A stretch of DNA of 64,000 nt, taken from NCBI GenBank assembly GCA_016841965.1, contig JAEANN010000042.1:113304-177303 (forward strand), in the 5' to 3' direction. This DNA comes from Candidatus Roseilinea mizusawaensis. GTDB taxonomy: Bacteria > Chloroflexota > Anaerolineae > J036 > Brachytrichaceae. The stretch's first letter is position 1, and the number at the start of each line of letters is the position of its first letter. The notes beneath the pieces were generated by a model. That model had not been told where the DNA came from. It searched no databases and saw only the letters and a program-made list of their open reading frames with translations. Of this stretch, positions 27,210 to 36,977 are shown piece after piece. Position numbers and translations under genes: made by a program.

Positions 27210-28385
27210 TTACAGGTCGGATGTAGCGCGCCGGACTTGCTCGACGCAGCGCGGCAGTCTCTCGATCACATAGTCGATCTCTTCCTCGGTGGTGTGATAG
27301 CCGAGTGACACGCGCAGGCCGCCCAACGCCCACTCGCGTGGAACGCCCATCGCCAACAACACCGGCGATGGCTCCGGGTCGCCGCTGGTGCAGGCCGAGC
27401 CGGTGCTCACCGCAATGCCTTCCACATCCAGCGCCATCAACAGGGTCTCGCCATCGACGCTCTTGAACACAAAGCTGGCGTGATGTGGCAGGCGGTCCTG
27501 CGGATGGCCGCTCACACGCGCATCGGGCACGCTTGCCAGAATGCCGTCGATCAACCGGTCGCGCAGATGTCGCAGCCGGGGGGCCTGGGCCTCGCGCTGG
27601 GCAGCCACATATTTGATGGCGGCTGCAGTCCCCACTGCGCCGGGTACATTCACTGTGCCGGCCCGCCGGCCGCGCTCGTGTCCGCCGCCAGTCTGCATGG
27701 ATATGTAGGGCGTGCCATCGCGGATGTATAAAACGCCGATGCCCTTGGGGCCATAGAACTTGTGAGAAGACAGCGCCAGCAAATCGACGTTCATCTCCTC
27801 GACATCGATCGTCAGGTAGGCCGGGCATTGCACTGCGTCGGTATGAAACACCACGCCGCGCTCATGGCAAATGCGCCCTATTTCAGCCACCGGCGCCAGT
27901 GTCCCCACCTCGTTGTTGGCCATCATCACGCTGACCAGGATCGTGTCGGGCCGGATGGCGCGCCGCACGTCATCTGGGTCTACGCGGCCACATCCATCGA
28001 CCGGCAGCAGGGTCACCTCAAAGCCGAACAAGTCCTGCAACTGATGTAGTGTGGCCTCGACAGCATGATGCTCGGTCGGTGTGCTGATGATGTGGCTGCC
28101 CCGACCCTGTTGGCGCGCGGCAAAGGCCGCGCCGCGCAGCGCCAGGTTGTCCGATTCAGTGCCGCACCCGGTGAAGACGATTTCGCTGGCGCGCGCGCCG
28201 ATGGCGCAGCCCACCACCTGATGCGCCTCGTCCAGCGCGGCTGCCGCGTCGCGGCCATAGCTGTGTAGAGAGGCTGGGTTGCCATACGTCTCTGACAGAA
28301 ACGGTGTTATTGCCTGAACCACTTCCGGGGCAACAGGCGTGGTCGCCGAATAGTCAAGATACACGCGCCGTTTTGCACTCGTCAT
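27210..28385 (-). CDS. Cysteine desulfurase (IscS/NifS family)
   Basis: PLP enzyme of 391 aa that removes sulfur from cysteine for tRNA thiolation and Fe-S clusters. VYLDYSATTPVAPEVVQA opens the protein; the PLP Lys is in LSSHKFYGPKGIGVLYI; HTDAVQ and TEHHAV contribute cofactor contacts; the persulfide Cys is in VSTGSACTSGDPEPS. ATG at 28385 has an AGGAG site about 5 nt upstream. Pairs functionally with mnmA, 46 nt downstream. Confidence 0.95.
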   Translation of the reverse strand: MTSAKRRVYLDYSATTPVAPEVVQAITPFLSETYGNPASLHSYGRDAAAALDEAHQVVGCAIGARASEIVFTGCGTESDNLALRGAAFAARQQGRGSHIISTPTEHHAVEATLHQLQDLFGFEVTLLPVDGCGRVDPDDVRRAIRPDTILVSVMMANNEVGTLAPVAEIGRICHERGVVFHTDAVQCPAYLTIDVEEMNVDLLALSSHKFYGPKGIGVLYIRDGTPYISMQTGGGHERGRRAGTVNVPGAVGTAAAIKYVAAQREAQAPRLRHLRDRLIDGILASVPDARVSGHPQDRLPHHASFVFKSVDGETLLMALDVEGIAVSTGSACTSGDPEPSPVLLAMGVPREWALGGLRVSLGYHTTEEEIDYVIERLPRCVEQVRRATSDL

Positions 28386-28563
28386 TGCCACTCCTAGCCA
28401 CTCCTACATCAATTCATGAATGCGTGATTGTAACGGGTTCGGCTGAGGCGGAGGTGAGCCTGGCGCGTGATGCAGGGTGGGCTGAATTTGTCTAAAGCAA
28501 CGCTGGCTTCAACCAATCTGGCGGCCGGCCCGTGTGCACGCGATCGGCGCGTAGAATGCAGCC

Positions 28564-29202
28564 ATGACGAAAGCGGTGCGGGTTGCTGCCTTGATCGCGG
28601 CAGCCGGCGTTTCAGCGCGCTTTGGCGCGAACAAGCTGCTTCTGCCGTTCGGCGAATCGAGCGTCGTGCGCACAACTACGAGCCAGGCGCTGCATTCACA
28701 AGCCCGCCCGGTCGTGGTAATCACCGGTCACGAGCAGCCGGCCATTATGCGCGCCCTCGCCGGCCTGTCGGTGACGTTTGTGCACAACCCCGACTATCGC
28801 GCCGGCGAAATGCTATCTTCTATCAAAGTAGGTCTCGATGCGTTATTACACAGCGACGCCCCGCCGGATGCCGCGCTGATTGCGCTGGCCGATCAGCCCC
28901 TGATCCCGCCGGCCATGTTTGATCGGCTGATCACTGCATTCGCGCGCGGCTGCGGCGCGATTATTGCGCCGCGCGTCGGGCACGACGGCCCGCGCGGGCA
29001 TCCTGTGCTCATCGAGCGGCATTTGTGGCCCGCTGTGCTGGCGCTGCCGACCGGCGCCAATGTGCGTGATGTGCTGGCTGCGCGTCCACAGGCAGTGACC
29101 CATCTTGTTGTTAACACCGATGTTGTGCTGCGCGATGTGGACACGCCGGCAGCTTATAAGGAAGCAGTGCAATGTTTGACCCGGAAACCATCGAATTTCT
29201 AG
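28564..29202 (+). CDS. MobA/MocA-like nucleotidyltransferase
   Basis: 212-aa NTP transferase of the branch containing molybdenum cofactor cytidylyltransferase MocA. The nucleotide loop is ALIAAAGVSARFGANKLLLP, the metal-binding segment ALADQPLIPPAMFDRL, and GEMLSSIKVGLDAL plus GPRGHPVLIERHLWP are MocA-like. Its own cofactor target is not proven; the neighbours deal with F420. TAGAAT ends 6 nt before the ATG with no ribosome site, so the mRNA is probably leaderless. Confidence 0.85.
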   Translation: MTKAVRVAALIAAAGVSARFGANKLLLPFGESSVVRTTTSQALHSQARPVVVITGHEQPAIMRALAGLSVTFVHNPDYRAGEMLSSIKVGLDALLHSDAPPDAALIALADQPLIPPAMFDRLITAFARGCGAIIAPRVGHDGPRGHPVLIERHLWPAVLALPTGANVRDVLAARPQAVTHLVVNTDVVLRDVDTPAAYKEAVQCLTRKPSNF

Positions 29203-29600
29203 GCCGGCCTCTGTTAATGCGCCTGGCCACCCTGGGCGCCGACGGCTACCCACAGGTGACGCCGGTGTGGTATCTGCAAGAAGGGAACTGCCTGTACACC
29301 AGCACGCAGCGCGATCGGGTCAAGTATCGCAACATGTCGCGCGACCGGCGTGTAGGCGCTTCGATCGACGATGATGCCCGGCCCTATCGCGGCGTTTCGA
29401 TCAAAGGCATCGCGACTTTTCACGAGCCGGGCGAGCCGGGGTTTGATGTGCGTGACATGGTGCGGCGCATCGTTGCGCGCTACATCCCCCCCGATGAGGT
29501 CCAAACGATGCTGGAATGGCTGTTTCAAGGGCCGCGCGTCGTGATCGAGATCGAGCCGGTGAATGTCGCCAAAATCGGCAGCGGATGGACACAGCACTGA
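29172..29600 (+). CDS. PPOX-class (pyridoxamine-phosphate-oxidase-fold) oxidoreductase, likely F420-dependent
   Basis: 142-aa split-barrel protein. The opening IEFLGRPLLMRLATLGADGY followed by PQVTPVWYL and the phosphate-contacting DRVKYRNMSRDRRVGASIDD fit the FMN/F420-binding PNPOx-like family. It starts 31 nt before the end of the MobA-like gene, so translation is coupled. Converging with cofC and cofD, it is a plausible user of coenzyme F420 or FMN; cofactor choice is inference. Confidence 0.83.
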   Translation: MFDPETIEFLGRPLLMRLATLGADGYPQVTPVWYLQEGNCLYTSTQRDRVKYRNMSRDRRVGASIDDDARPYRGVSIKGIATFHEPGEPGFDVRDMVRRIVARYIPPDEVQTMLEWLFQGPRVVIEIEPVNVAKIGSGWTQH

Positions 29601-29637
29601 CGCGGCGCGCGAGGTTTGTTGCCCTTCGCCCTCACCC

Positions 29638-30324
29638 TCACCACAGGTAGGGGGCAACATGATACAGCTTCAGATCATCCGGCTCGTCCACATCGAGGCT
29701 GGTGGAACTGGAATCATACCAGCGCAGCGCCGCCCCATTTTGGAGCGCCTGTTGCGCATGGGCGCGTGCGCTGCCGGGGCCGAAGCAGAATGGGATCACC
29801 CTCGGCGGGCGCAACAGCAGCGCGTTTGTGCCTTTACCGCGCCGGTCCGGGGCGATGACCACAGCCGGCTGATCGGCCCGATCACCGCCAGGCAGTAAAG
29901 CTGTCATACCCAGCACATCTTCCGGGTGCAACCAGGCCAGATCGCCCGGCACGACCAGCAGCGCGCCGGCATTTGGATACCGCTCCATAAGCTGATGACG
30001 TGCTTCTTCCAGCGAGTCATTCAGGCCCAAGTCTTCACGCATTTCAGGCAGCGCCTGCGCCCCCCATGTTTCAGCCCACCCGGCAACCTGTGGATCGGGG
30101 GTGACAACACAGACCGCCTCGACACAGCGCGACTGTTGAAGCGCCTCGATGGTGCGGCGCAGGGTGTCGCGCATCAATCGGATGCGGGCGGCGCTGTCAA
30201 GCGTGTCGGCCAGGCGCGATTTCACCCGCGCCAGTGTCTTGATCGGAATGAGGGCAATCATGCCGGCGCTCATGCTGCCATGATGCCAGAGATTGCGTGC
30301 GATGGCCGGCTGGCGGCGCTTCAT
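29638..30324 (-). CDS. cofC: 2-phospho-L-lactate guanylyltransferase
   Basis: Activates 2-phospholactate or phosphoenolpyruvate with GTP in F420 biosynthesis. 228 aa from the ATG at 30324, which overlaps the cofD stop (ATGA). Family homology begins at MIALIPIKTLARVKSRLA (residue 22), so an internal ATG at 30273 or 30261 may be the true start. GALLVVPGDLAWLHPEDV and DRRGKGTNALLLRPP are the conserved nucleotide and metal segments. Follows cofD in the same operon. Confidence 0.88.
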   Translation of the reverse strand: MKRRQPAIARNLWHHGSMSAGMIALIPIKTLARVKSRLADTLDSAARIRLMRDTLRRTIEALQQSRCVEAVCVVTPDPQVAGWAETWGAQALPEMREDLGLNDSLEEARHQLMERYPNAGALLVVPGDLAWLHPEDVLGMTALLPGGDRADQPAVVIAPDRRGKGTNALLLRPPRVIPFCFGPGSARAHAQQALQNGAALRWYDSSSTSLDVDEPDDLKLYHVAPYLW

Positions 30325-31298
30325 GCGCCGGGTTGCCGCAATTTGCAGCCGCCCAGCTTTTCAGGCTGCAGCCGGTCGGCAAAGCCGATCACATCGCACG
30401 CCAGCCGGGCGCGATCATCGGGCGTAGTCATCAGCGTGTCGGTGATCAGCACGCCAATGCCCATCGCCTCGATCTGGCTTGCCAGCCCGGCGTCGCGCGT
30501 ATCGAGCACAAAGCCATTCACAAAGTCGGCGTAGTGGCGGGCGACCTCGACCGCCGAAGGTTCCAGGCCCAACTCGCGCATCAGTTTGGCAGCCGGCCCT
30601 TTGACAGCTTCGCCGGCGATGATCGGTGTGACGGCGATGATTGGAGCAGTGGCGTTCAACAACACATCGCGCACCCCGCGCAAGCTCAGAATCGGATCGA
30701 TGCTGAGATAGGGGTTTGAGGGGCAGATCACGATGGTGTCGGCCGTCTCAATGGCGCGCAACATGCCCGGCGCCGCTTCCGCCTCGTCGCAACCCTCGAA
30801 AGTGATGGCGTGCGCAACCGGCTGCCAGCCATGCCGGACAAAGTATTCCTGGAACGGCAATAGCCCTTGCTCGGTGGCGATGACGGTGCGCACGGGGTCG
30901 TCGCTCATAGGCATGACGCGCGGCGCGACATTCAGCCGGCGGCACAACTCGCGGGTGACGACGCTCAGCGGCTGCCCGTCTGCCAGCATCTTGGTGCGCA
31001 GCAGGTGTGTAGCCAGATCGCGGTCGCCCAGCCGGAACCACGGCGCGACACCATATTTATCGAGCATCTCGAAGTTGTGCCAGGTGTCGCCGGCAATGCC
31101 CCAGCCTGTCTCTGGGTTAGCCATGCCGGCCAGCGTATACATGACGGTGTCGAGGTCGGGCGAAATGTGTAACCCGTACAGATCAAAGTCGTCGCCGGTG
31201 TTGACGATAACAGTGAGTGAGTCGGCGTCTGTAGCGCGCGCCAGACCATCGGCGAGCTTTGCGCCTCCGACACCGCCTGCTAATGCGATGCAATTCAT
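30321..31298 (-). CDS. cofD: 2-phospho-L-lactate transferase
   Basis: Joins the activated lactyl or enolpyruvyl group to the deazaflavin Fo in coenzyme F420 synthesis. 325 aa. Characteristic segments: CIALAGGVGGAKLADGLARA, VIVNTGDDFDLYGLHISPDL, DTVMYTLAGMANPETGWGI, and ICPSNPYLSIDPIL. The ATG at 31298 is chosen because homology starts there and GACAAT ends 6 nt upstream, a leaderless layout. Shares a 170-bp divergent region with the sugar kinase gene. Confidence 0.94.
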   Translation of the reverse strand: MNCIALAGGVGGAKLADGLARATDADSLTVIVNTGDDFDLYGLHISPDLDTVMYTLAGMANPETGWGIAGDTWHNFEMLDKYGVAPWFRLGDRDLATHLLRTKMLADGQPLSVVTRELCRRLNVAPRVMPMSDDPVRTVIATEQGLLPFQEYFVRHGWQPVAHAITFEGCDEAEAAPGMLRAIETADTIVICPSNPYLSIDPILSLRGVRDVLLNATAPIIAVTPIIAGEAVKGPAAKLMRELGLEPSAVEVARHYADFVNGFVLDTRDAGLASQIEAMGIGVLITDTLMTTPDDRARLACDVIGFADRLQPEKLGGCKLRQPGA

Positions 31299-31467
31299 GA
31301 CGTCATTGTCTGCGATTGGGCCGGACTGCGCAAGCGGCCGGGCAGTATGGGGAAGCATTCACGCACCCACACAAGCAAATGCCGCAGTCGCCTCCCGGCG
31401 CAAAGGGTCCATCGCCATGCAGTTGTTTTGCGCAGGCGACGGCCCGACGTGGCCTACAATGATTGGC

Positions 31468-32448
31468 ATGTCAGGAGAATGGGTCATCGGCATAGACGGC
31501 GGACAGACGAGCATCAAGTGCGCGTTAGTCGCCCGCGATGGGCAAGTGCGGGCCTTTGGCTACGGCAACGGCTTGTTGCATCTGGCCGCTTCGGGTTCAC
31601 GCGAGCACGACGCTGCCGCGCTACACCAGGCGCTGGATGACGCCTGGGCCAAGGCCGGCCTTTCCCCGCAGCCGGTCGCCGCAATCGGACTGGGTCTAAC
31701 AGGGGTTGAGGATGACTCACCGCAAGCCGCGCTGGCGCGCCAGATCGTCGCCGAGCTGATCTCGGCGCAGCACATCGCAGTGCATAGCGACGCCTATGCC
31801 GCGCTCATCGGCGCGCATGGCAATCGGCCTGGCATCATCGCCATCAGCGGCACCGGCTCGCACGTGCTCGGCATGAACGATGCCGGCCAACGCGCGCGCG
31901 CCGGCGGATGGGGTTGGCTGGTCGGCGACGAGGGAAGCGCGATGTGGATCGGCCGCCAAGGACTGGCCGCAGCGCTGCGCGCCCACGACGGCGTTGACGC
32001 CCCCACGCACTTGCAAGCAATCATGCGCGCGCACTTTGCAATGAGCGACTTACATGCAATCAAGCGCATGGTCTACGCCAGGCCGTTCGGCGCAAAAGAC
32101 TTCGCCGCGCTCGCCCCGTTGGTCGCCCAGGCGGCGCAGCAAGGCGACGAGACCGCGCGCCACATCATCACGCAGGCCGGCCATGACCTGGCGCGCCAGG
32201 TGCTGGCGGTGCAGCGACGGTTGGCGTTGCCCTCCGATGCGCCGGTGGCCCCGGTGGGCGGCGCTTTTGCCCACCTGCACGGCCTACGCGCGGCGTTCAC
32301 GGCCGTCCTTCGCGCACAAAACCCCCTGGCCAACGTGGTCGAGCCACAGTTGCCGCCGGTGCTCGGCGCAGCACTCATCGCACTGCGCGCGTGCGGCAGC
32401 CCGGCAACAATCACTGCTGTTTCTGATCGCCCTGGCCCATCGCCGTAG
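31468..32448 (+). CDS. BadF/BadG-type amino-sugar kinase (GlcNAc or MurNAc kinase-like)
   Basis: 326-aa ASKHA-fold kinase. IGIDGGQTSIKCALVARDGQ is the phosphate-1 loop, HSDAYAALIGAHGNRPGI and IAISGTGSHVLGMN are the Asp and phosphate-2 motifs, and GWGWLVGDEGSAMWIGRQGL is diagnostic of the N-acetylglucosamine kinase branch. In this family MurK of Clostridium phosphorylates both MurNAc and GlcNAc, fitting the MurNAc-salvage genes 7-10 kb away. The ATG at 31468 is chosen (TACAAT ends 7 nt upstream); the open frame runs far upstream through cofD antisense sequence, which is not coding. Confidence 0.85.
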   Translation: MSGEWVIGIDGGQTSIKCALVARDGQVRAFGYGNGLLHLAASGSREHDAAALHQALDDAWAKAGLSPQPVAAIGLGLTGVEDDSPQAALARQIVAELISAQHIAVHSDAYAALIGAHGNRPGIIAISGTGSHVLGMNDAGQRARAGGWGWLVGDEGSAMWIGRQGLAAALRAHDGVDAPTHLQAIMRAHFAMSDLHAIKRMVYARPFGAKDFAALAPLVAQAAQQGDETARHIITQAGHDLARQVLAVQRRLALPSDAPVAPVGGAFAHLHGLRAAFTAVLRAQNPLANVVEPQLPPVLGAALIALRACGSPATITAVSDRPGPSP

Positions 32449-32564
32449 AGCAACCGTTCAATCACGGCTATCCGCTGGTGGTCGTTGCCGCCCGGCGGCC
32501 TGCACATCGCCGGCGGCAAGCCGAGCGTGATAAGCGAGGCCGGGCCATCAGGTGGATGCGCGCC

Positions 32565-33354
<790 letters not shown>

Positions 33355-33488
33355 TGCTTACCTCCCATCGGTAACACGGGCTCAGCGGTAGTACAGACCA
33401 CGCAACGACAGGCGAAGCCTAGCAGGTAGATGGGCAAGCTGGCCTGTGCGACCCAATCGAGAAAAGTGCTTTCCCTGCCACAAGTCCA

Positions 33489-34967
33489 CTATCCATACAC
33501 GATGTTGCGCTTTACTTTCGCCTTGGTTATAGGATCATAAATGAAGAAGAAGACCATCCCCGCCAGGGCGATCCAGCCTGGCCAATCGCCCAGGCGGACA
33601 GCGAGGGAATCGCCGGCGCCCAGGGGCGCATCGGCAATGACAACTTGACCACTACGGTCACCGCCGGGCGTGATCGCTGACGCGATGATCCGCCCGTACG
33701 GGTCTATGACGACGGAGTCGTTGCCGCTGTTGTCGGCTTTGACCAGGCTGACACGATTCTCGACAGCTCGGAAGACCAGATGGGTGTAGTGTTTGGTAGC
33801 GATTTGGGGCCAGTCGTGGGATGGCACTAAAATCAACTGCGCCCCATTGCGAGTAACGTTGCGCGACGTGTCGGTGAAATCCAGGTCGTAACAGATAATC
33901 GTGCCGATGCGACCCAGCGGTGTCTCATAGACCGGATACGTGCCGCGCGACAGGCTGGTCTCACCGGCAAAGACCACAGGGTGATCTTTGCCATAAACGC
34001 CTAGGAATTGGCCACCCGGCGTCAGGACAGTGACTTCGTTGCGCCACCCGTGTTCGTTTACGCGGACAAAATAACCCAGGGCCAGATAGGCATCGGTCTC
34101 GGCAGCCAGGCGGCGGAATGCGGCGCTGTTCGTCACCTGCGGGTCGCCCTCGATCGCCATTTCCGGCCAGACGATGATGCGCGCTCCGCCTTGCGCGGCT
34201 TGGCGAGTTAACTCGCTGAAGGCATCCACCGCGCCCCAGGGAGGTGCGCCCGCGTCGTAGTGGAGCGCGGCAACCCGAACGGTGCCAGTCGTCGGCGTGC
34301 GGAAGAGGGCCAGGCTGAGTCCGGTCCAAGCGACCAGCGCGGCCAGGACACCCAGAACCCAGTTGCGCACCGAAAGTTTGGCAAGAGGCGGGATGCCCGG
34401 GTCCAGCTTCCAGCGCCGGTCAAAGAGATAGAGCGCGCCCAGTCCCAGCCCGTAATTAACGAACATGATGAGCAAGCCGAGGCCGAAGATACTGAAGATG
34501 CTCACCGGCTGGATCAACCACGGTTGGCTGTAGAGCGTATTGGCGACGAATCCCCACGTGCCCATGATGGGGATGAACCCACGAATCATCTCGAAGCCCA
34601 CCCAGTTGAGTGCGCCGTATCCGACAAACCACCGATAGCCGGTGCGTTCGTGAAAGGCGCGCACGCCGCTATCGGCCAGATAACTGATGCCGGCGATGAG
34701 CAGCGGCAACCAGGTCATGTACAGACCGCTGCCTGCAAAGATGGGGGTGAGATAACCGCCCAACCAGCCGCCGATGGCAATGGCCGAAGCCAGGCCGGAG
34801 ACTTTGCGCGGCATGACCCGGAATTGGGCCACTAGCATCGGGATGAAGGCTAGCCAGATGAGCGGCCAGAAACCATAGGGCGGAAACGATAGCGTCAGCA
34901 GAATAGCGCTGCAGATCGCCAGAAAGATGCCGATGCCGACACGCGCCCAGGCGGTTTTGTTTGGCAT
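33489..34967 (-). CDS. lnt: Apolipoprotein N-acyltransferase-like protein
   Basis: 492 aa: about six membrane helices in the first 240 residues (ILLTLSFPPYGFWPLIWLAF is typical of Lnt), then a nitrilase-type domain. Catalytic Glu is in IIVWPEMAIEGDP, Lys in YGKDHPVVF, Cys in IICYDLDFT, and a last helix follows. Lnt adds the third acyl chain to lipoproteins in diderms; its presence in this lineage suggests N-acylation or a related acyl transfer. ATG at 34967 has AGGAAAG upstream. Downstream of the MurNAc-type importer on the same strand. Symbol given by similarity only. Confidence 0.82.
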   Translation of the reverse strand: MPNKTAWARVGIGIFLAICSAILLTLSFPPYGFWPLIWLAFIPMLVAQFRVMPRKVSGLASAIAIGGWLGGYLTPIFAGSGLYMTWLPLLIAGISYLADSGVRAFHERTGYRWFVGYGALNWVGFEMIRGFIPIMGTWGFVANTLYSQPWLIQPVSIFSIFGLGLLIMFVNYGLGLGALYLFDRRWKLDPGIPPLAKLSVRNWVLGVLAALVAWTGLSLALFRTPTTGTVRVAALHYDAGAPPWGAVDAFSELTRQAAQGGARIIVWPEMAIEGDPQVTNSAAFRRLAAETDAYLALGYFVRVNEHGWRNEVTVLTPGGQFLGVYGKDHPVVFAGETSLSRGTYPVYETPLGRIGTIICYDLDFTDTSRNVTRNGAQLILVPSHDWPQIATKHYTHLVFRAVENRVSLVKADNSGNDSVVIDPYGRIIASAITPGGDRSGQVVIADAPLGAGDSLAVRLGDWPGWIALAGMVFFFIYDPITKAKVKRNIVYG

Positions 34968-35087
34968 GATCACTTTCCTAGCTCCCATTAAGCAAGTGGC
35001 AACCCTTGATCTTATCGCGTGCCTTGTTTGTTGCCAACTATTTGTTGCCGACAATGACTGCCGGCGTCGTCGCTGCAGACCTCGCCC

Positions 35088-35975
35088 TCACCCTTTAATC
35101 GCCCCCATGCGCACGCCTTCCAGAAAATACCTCTGAAACGCCAGGAAGAACACGATGGTCGGCAAGGCCGCCAGCGCTGCGCCGGAGAAAATCACCCCCC
35201 AGTCCGTCATGAACTCGCCCTGCAGATTGGCGACGCCGACCGTCAGGGTGTAATTTTGCGGCGTGTTCAGCACGATCAACGGCCACAAAAAATCATTCCA
35301 AAAGCGCACAAAGGTAAAAATGGCCAGCGAGGCCACCGCCGGCTTACACAACGGCAGAATGATCTCCCAAAAGATGCGCAGCTCGCCGGCGCCGTCCACG
35401 CGCGCCGCTTCCTCCAACTCCGAGGGCAGCGTCTGGATGTACTGGCGCATGAGGAAAATGCCGAATACCACCGCCGTGCCGGGCAAGATCACCCCGCCCA
35501 GGGTATCCACCAAGCCGATGCGGCGCGTGATGAGATACAAGGGAATCAGCGTCACGTGGACGGGGATCATCAACGTGCTGAGCAACACCCAAAACAAGAG
35601 GTTGCGCCCTGGGAAGCGCCGCTTGGCGAAAGCATAGCCGGCCATGGTGTCGAAGATCACATGCCAAGCCGTGATCGCCAACGCCACGACCAAGCTGTTG
35701 AGCATCCAATTTGCGTAATACTTGGTCCCGCCCAGCAAGCGCGCAAAGTTATCCAACCGAAAGGCGGGGACGAGGATGGGGGTAAGCGGCGGGGTGCCCG
35801 AAATCGGCGTGAACGCATTGGCAAACAGCCAATACATCGGGAACAGGGCGACGACGGCGGTGATGACGAGGACCGCCACGGCCGCCCACTTGCCCCATGC
35901 CGCCACCCTGTGCGATCTGCGTCGGGGCTGCGCCGGGCGAACGCCGGCGCGCACATGACCGATTGGTTCAATCAT
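35088..35975 (-). CDS. Carbohydrate ABC transporter permease, MalG type
   Basis: 295-aa channel subunit with six hydrophobic segments and the EAA loop EEAARVDGAGELRIFWEIILP. The C-terminus (ALPTIVFFLAFQRYFLEGVR) is typical of CUT1 MalG-like permeases. Begins 27 nt after the MalF-type gene. No ATPase is encoded nearby, so a shared MsmX-like ATPase must energise it. Confidence 0.94.
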   Translation of the reverse strand: MIEPIGHVRAGVRPAQPRRRSHRVAAWGKWAAVAVLVITAVVALFPMYWLFANAFTPISGTPPLTPILVPAFRLDNFARLLGGTKYYANWMLNSLVVALAITAWHVIFDTMAGYAFAKRRFPGRNLLFWVLLSTLMIPVHVTLIPLYLITRRIGLVDTLGGVILPGTAVVFGIFLMRQYIQTLPSELEEAARVDGAGELRIFWEIILPLCKPAVASLAIFTFVRFWNDFLWPLIVLNTPQNYTLTVGVANLQGEFMTDWGVIFSGAALAALPTIVFFLAFQRYFLEGVRMGAIKG

Positions 35976-36002
35976 CAGAACGCCGTCCCACGCGCGCCTT
36001 GG

Positions 36003-36899
36003 CTAATACTCCACATCGCTGCGCAACAATCGGAACTGCACAACGGCCACGGCAGCGATCATCACAAACAACACGAACGCCTGGGCCGAGGCCACGCCGA
36101 AGTTCAAATCTTTGAAGCCGTTGTTGTAAATCTGGGTCACGATGGTTTGCGTGCTGTTGCCCACCCCGCTCGGCACCATCACGTAGATGCGCTCGAAGAC
36201 CTCGAAGCTGGCGATGGTGTAGATCACCACCAAATAGAGCGTGGTGGATTTGATCAGCGGCACGGTGATGTGCCACCATCGTTGAATTGGGCCGGCGCCG
36301 TCCAGCTCGGCGGCCTCGTAGTACTCGCGCGGGATGCTGCCCATCGCAGCGCTGAACAGCACCACGGCCGTCGCCGGCACGGTGAGCACCGCCGAGAGCG
36401 TCACGCTGCCCAGCGCGATGTCCGGGTCGGAGAGCCAGCGCACCGGCGGCAGGCCCACCAAGCGCAGCACATAGTTGGCAAAGCCCCACTGCGCGTTGAA
36501 AATGTAGGCCCAAGTCAGCCCGATGATCAGCGCGCTGGTCACCGCCGGCAGGTAATAGGCCGCCCGAAAGAAGGTGCGCAACCGGTGGCTCAGCGGCTGG
36601 ATCAGGCTGGCCAGCACCAACCCCACCAGGATGTTCGAGGTCACGGTGAACACCGTGTAGATCAGCGTGTTCCGAATCGCGCTGACAAACACCCCTCCGA
36701 ATTGCGTGAAGGCGGTCAGGTAATTTTTGTAGAACGGCGTCATCCACCGGCCGCCGCGCACCAGGCTGTATTCTTGGAACGAGATGACGAGCGCCCACAC
36801 CACCGGCGCCAGCACAAAGACGCTGAAGGTGATCAAGCTGGGCAGGATGAAAGCATAGCTCCAACCGTGCCGACGAATGAAACGACGCAGGCCAGTCAT
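36003..36899 (-). CDS. Carbohydrate ABC transporter permease, MalF type
   Basis: 298 aa, CUT1 family, with six helices and the EAA loop YYEAAELDGAGPIQRWWHIT. The N-terminal basic segment RRFIRRHGWSYAFILPSLIT leads into TM1. It follows the binding-protein gene after a hairpin-bearing gap of 78 nt. Part of the importer next to the GntR regulator and namZ. Confidence 0.94.
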   Translation of the reverse strand: MTGLRRFIRRHGWSYAFILPSLITFSVFVLAPVVWALVISFQEYSLVRGGRWMTPFYKNYLTAFTQFGGVFVSAIRNTLIYTVFTVTSNILVGLVLASLIQPLSHRLRTFFRAAYYLPAVTSALIIGLTWAYIFNAQWGFANYVLRLVGLPPVRWLSDPDIALGSVTLSAVLTVPATAVVLFSAAMGSIPREYYEAAELDGAGPIQRWWHITVPLIKSTTLYLVVIYTIASFEVFERIYVMVPSGVGNSTQTIVTQIYNNGFKDLNFGVASAQAFVLFVMIAAVAVVQFRLLRSDVEY

Positions 36900-36919
36900 G
36901 GGCTGATCCGACTATAGCA

Positions 36920-36962
36920 GGGTGGGGAGAGGCGCAGCGCAGGCCGCACCTCTCCCCCACCC
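36920..36962 (-). other. Intra-operon hairpin between binding-protein and permease genes
   Basis: GGGTGGGGAGAGG (36920-36932) pairs with the segment at 36949-36962 with one bulged C, a 13-bp stem with a GC-rich 16-nt loop. It lies just after the binding-protein stop on the transcribed strand and lacks a U-tract, suggesting mRNA stabilisation or partial termination. Confidence 0.6.
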
Positions 36963-36977
36963 CTCATCGTTCGGCGA

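Noticed and set aside
30733..31467. N-terminal extension of the BadF-type kinase by 245 residues
   Set aside because: The extension is antisense to cofD and has no homology to kinases; the family begins at MSGEWVIGIDGG and a -10 box precedes that ATG.
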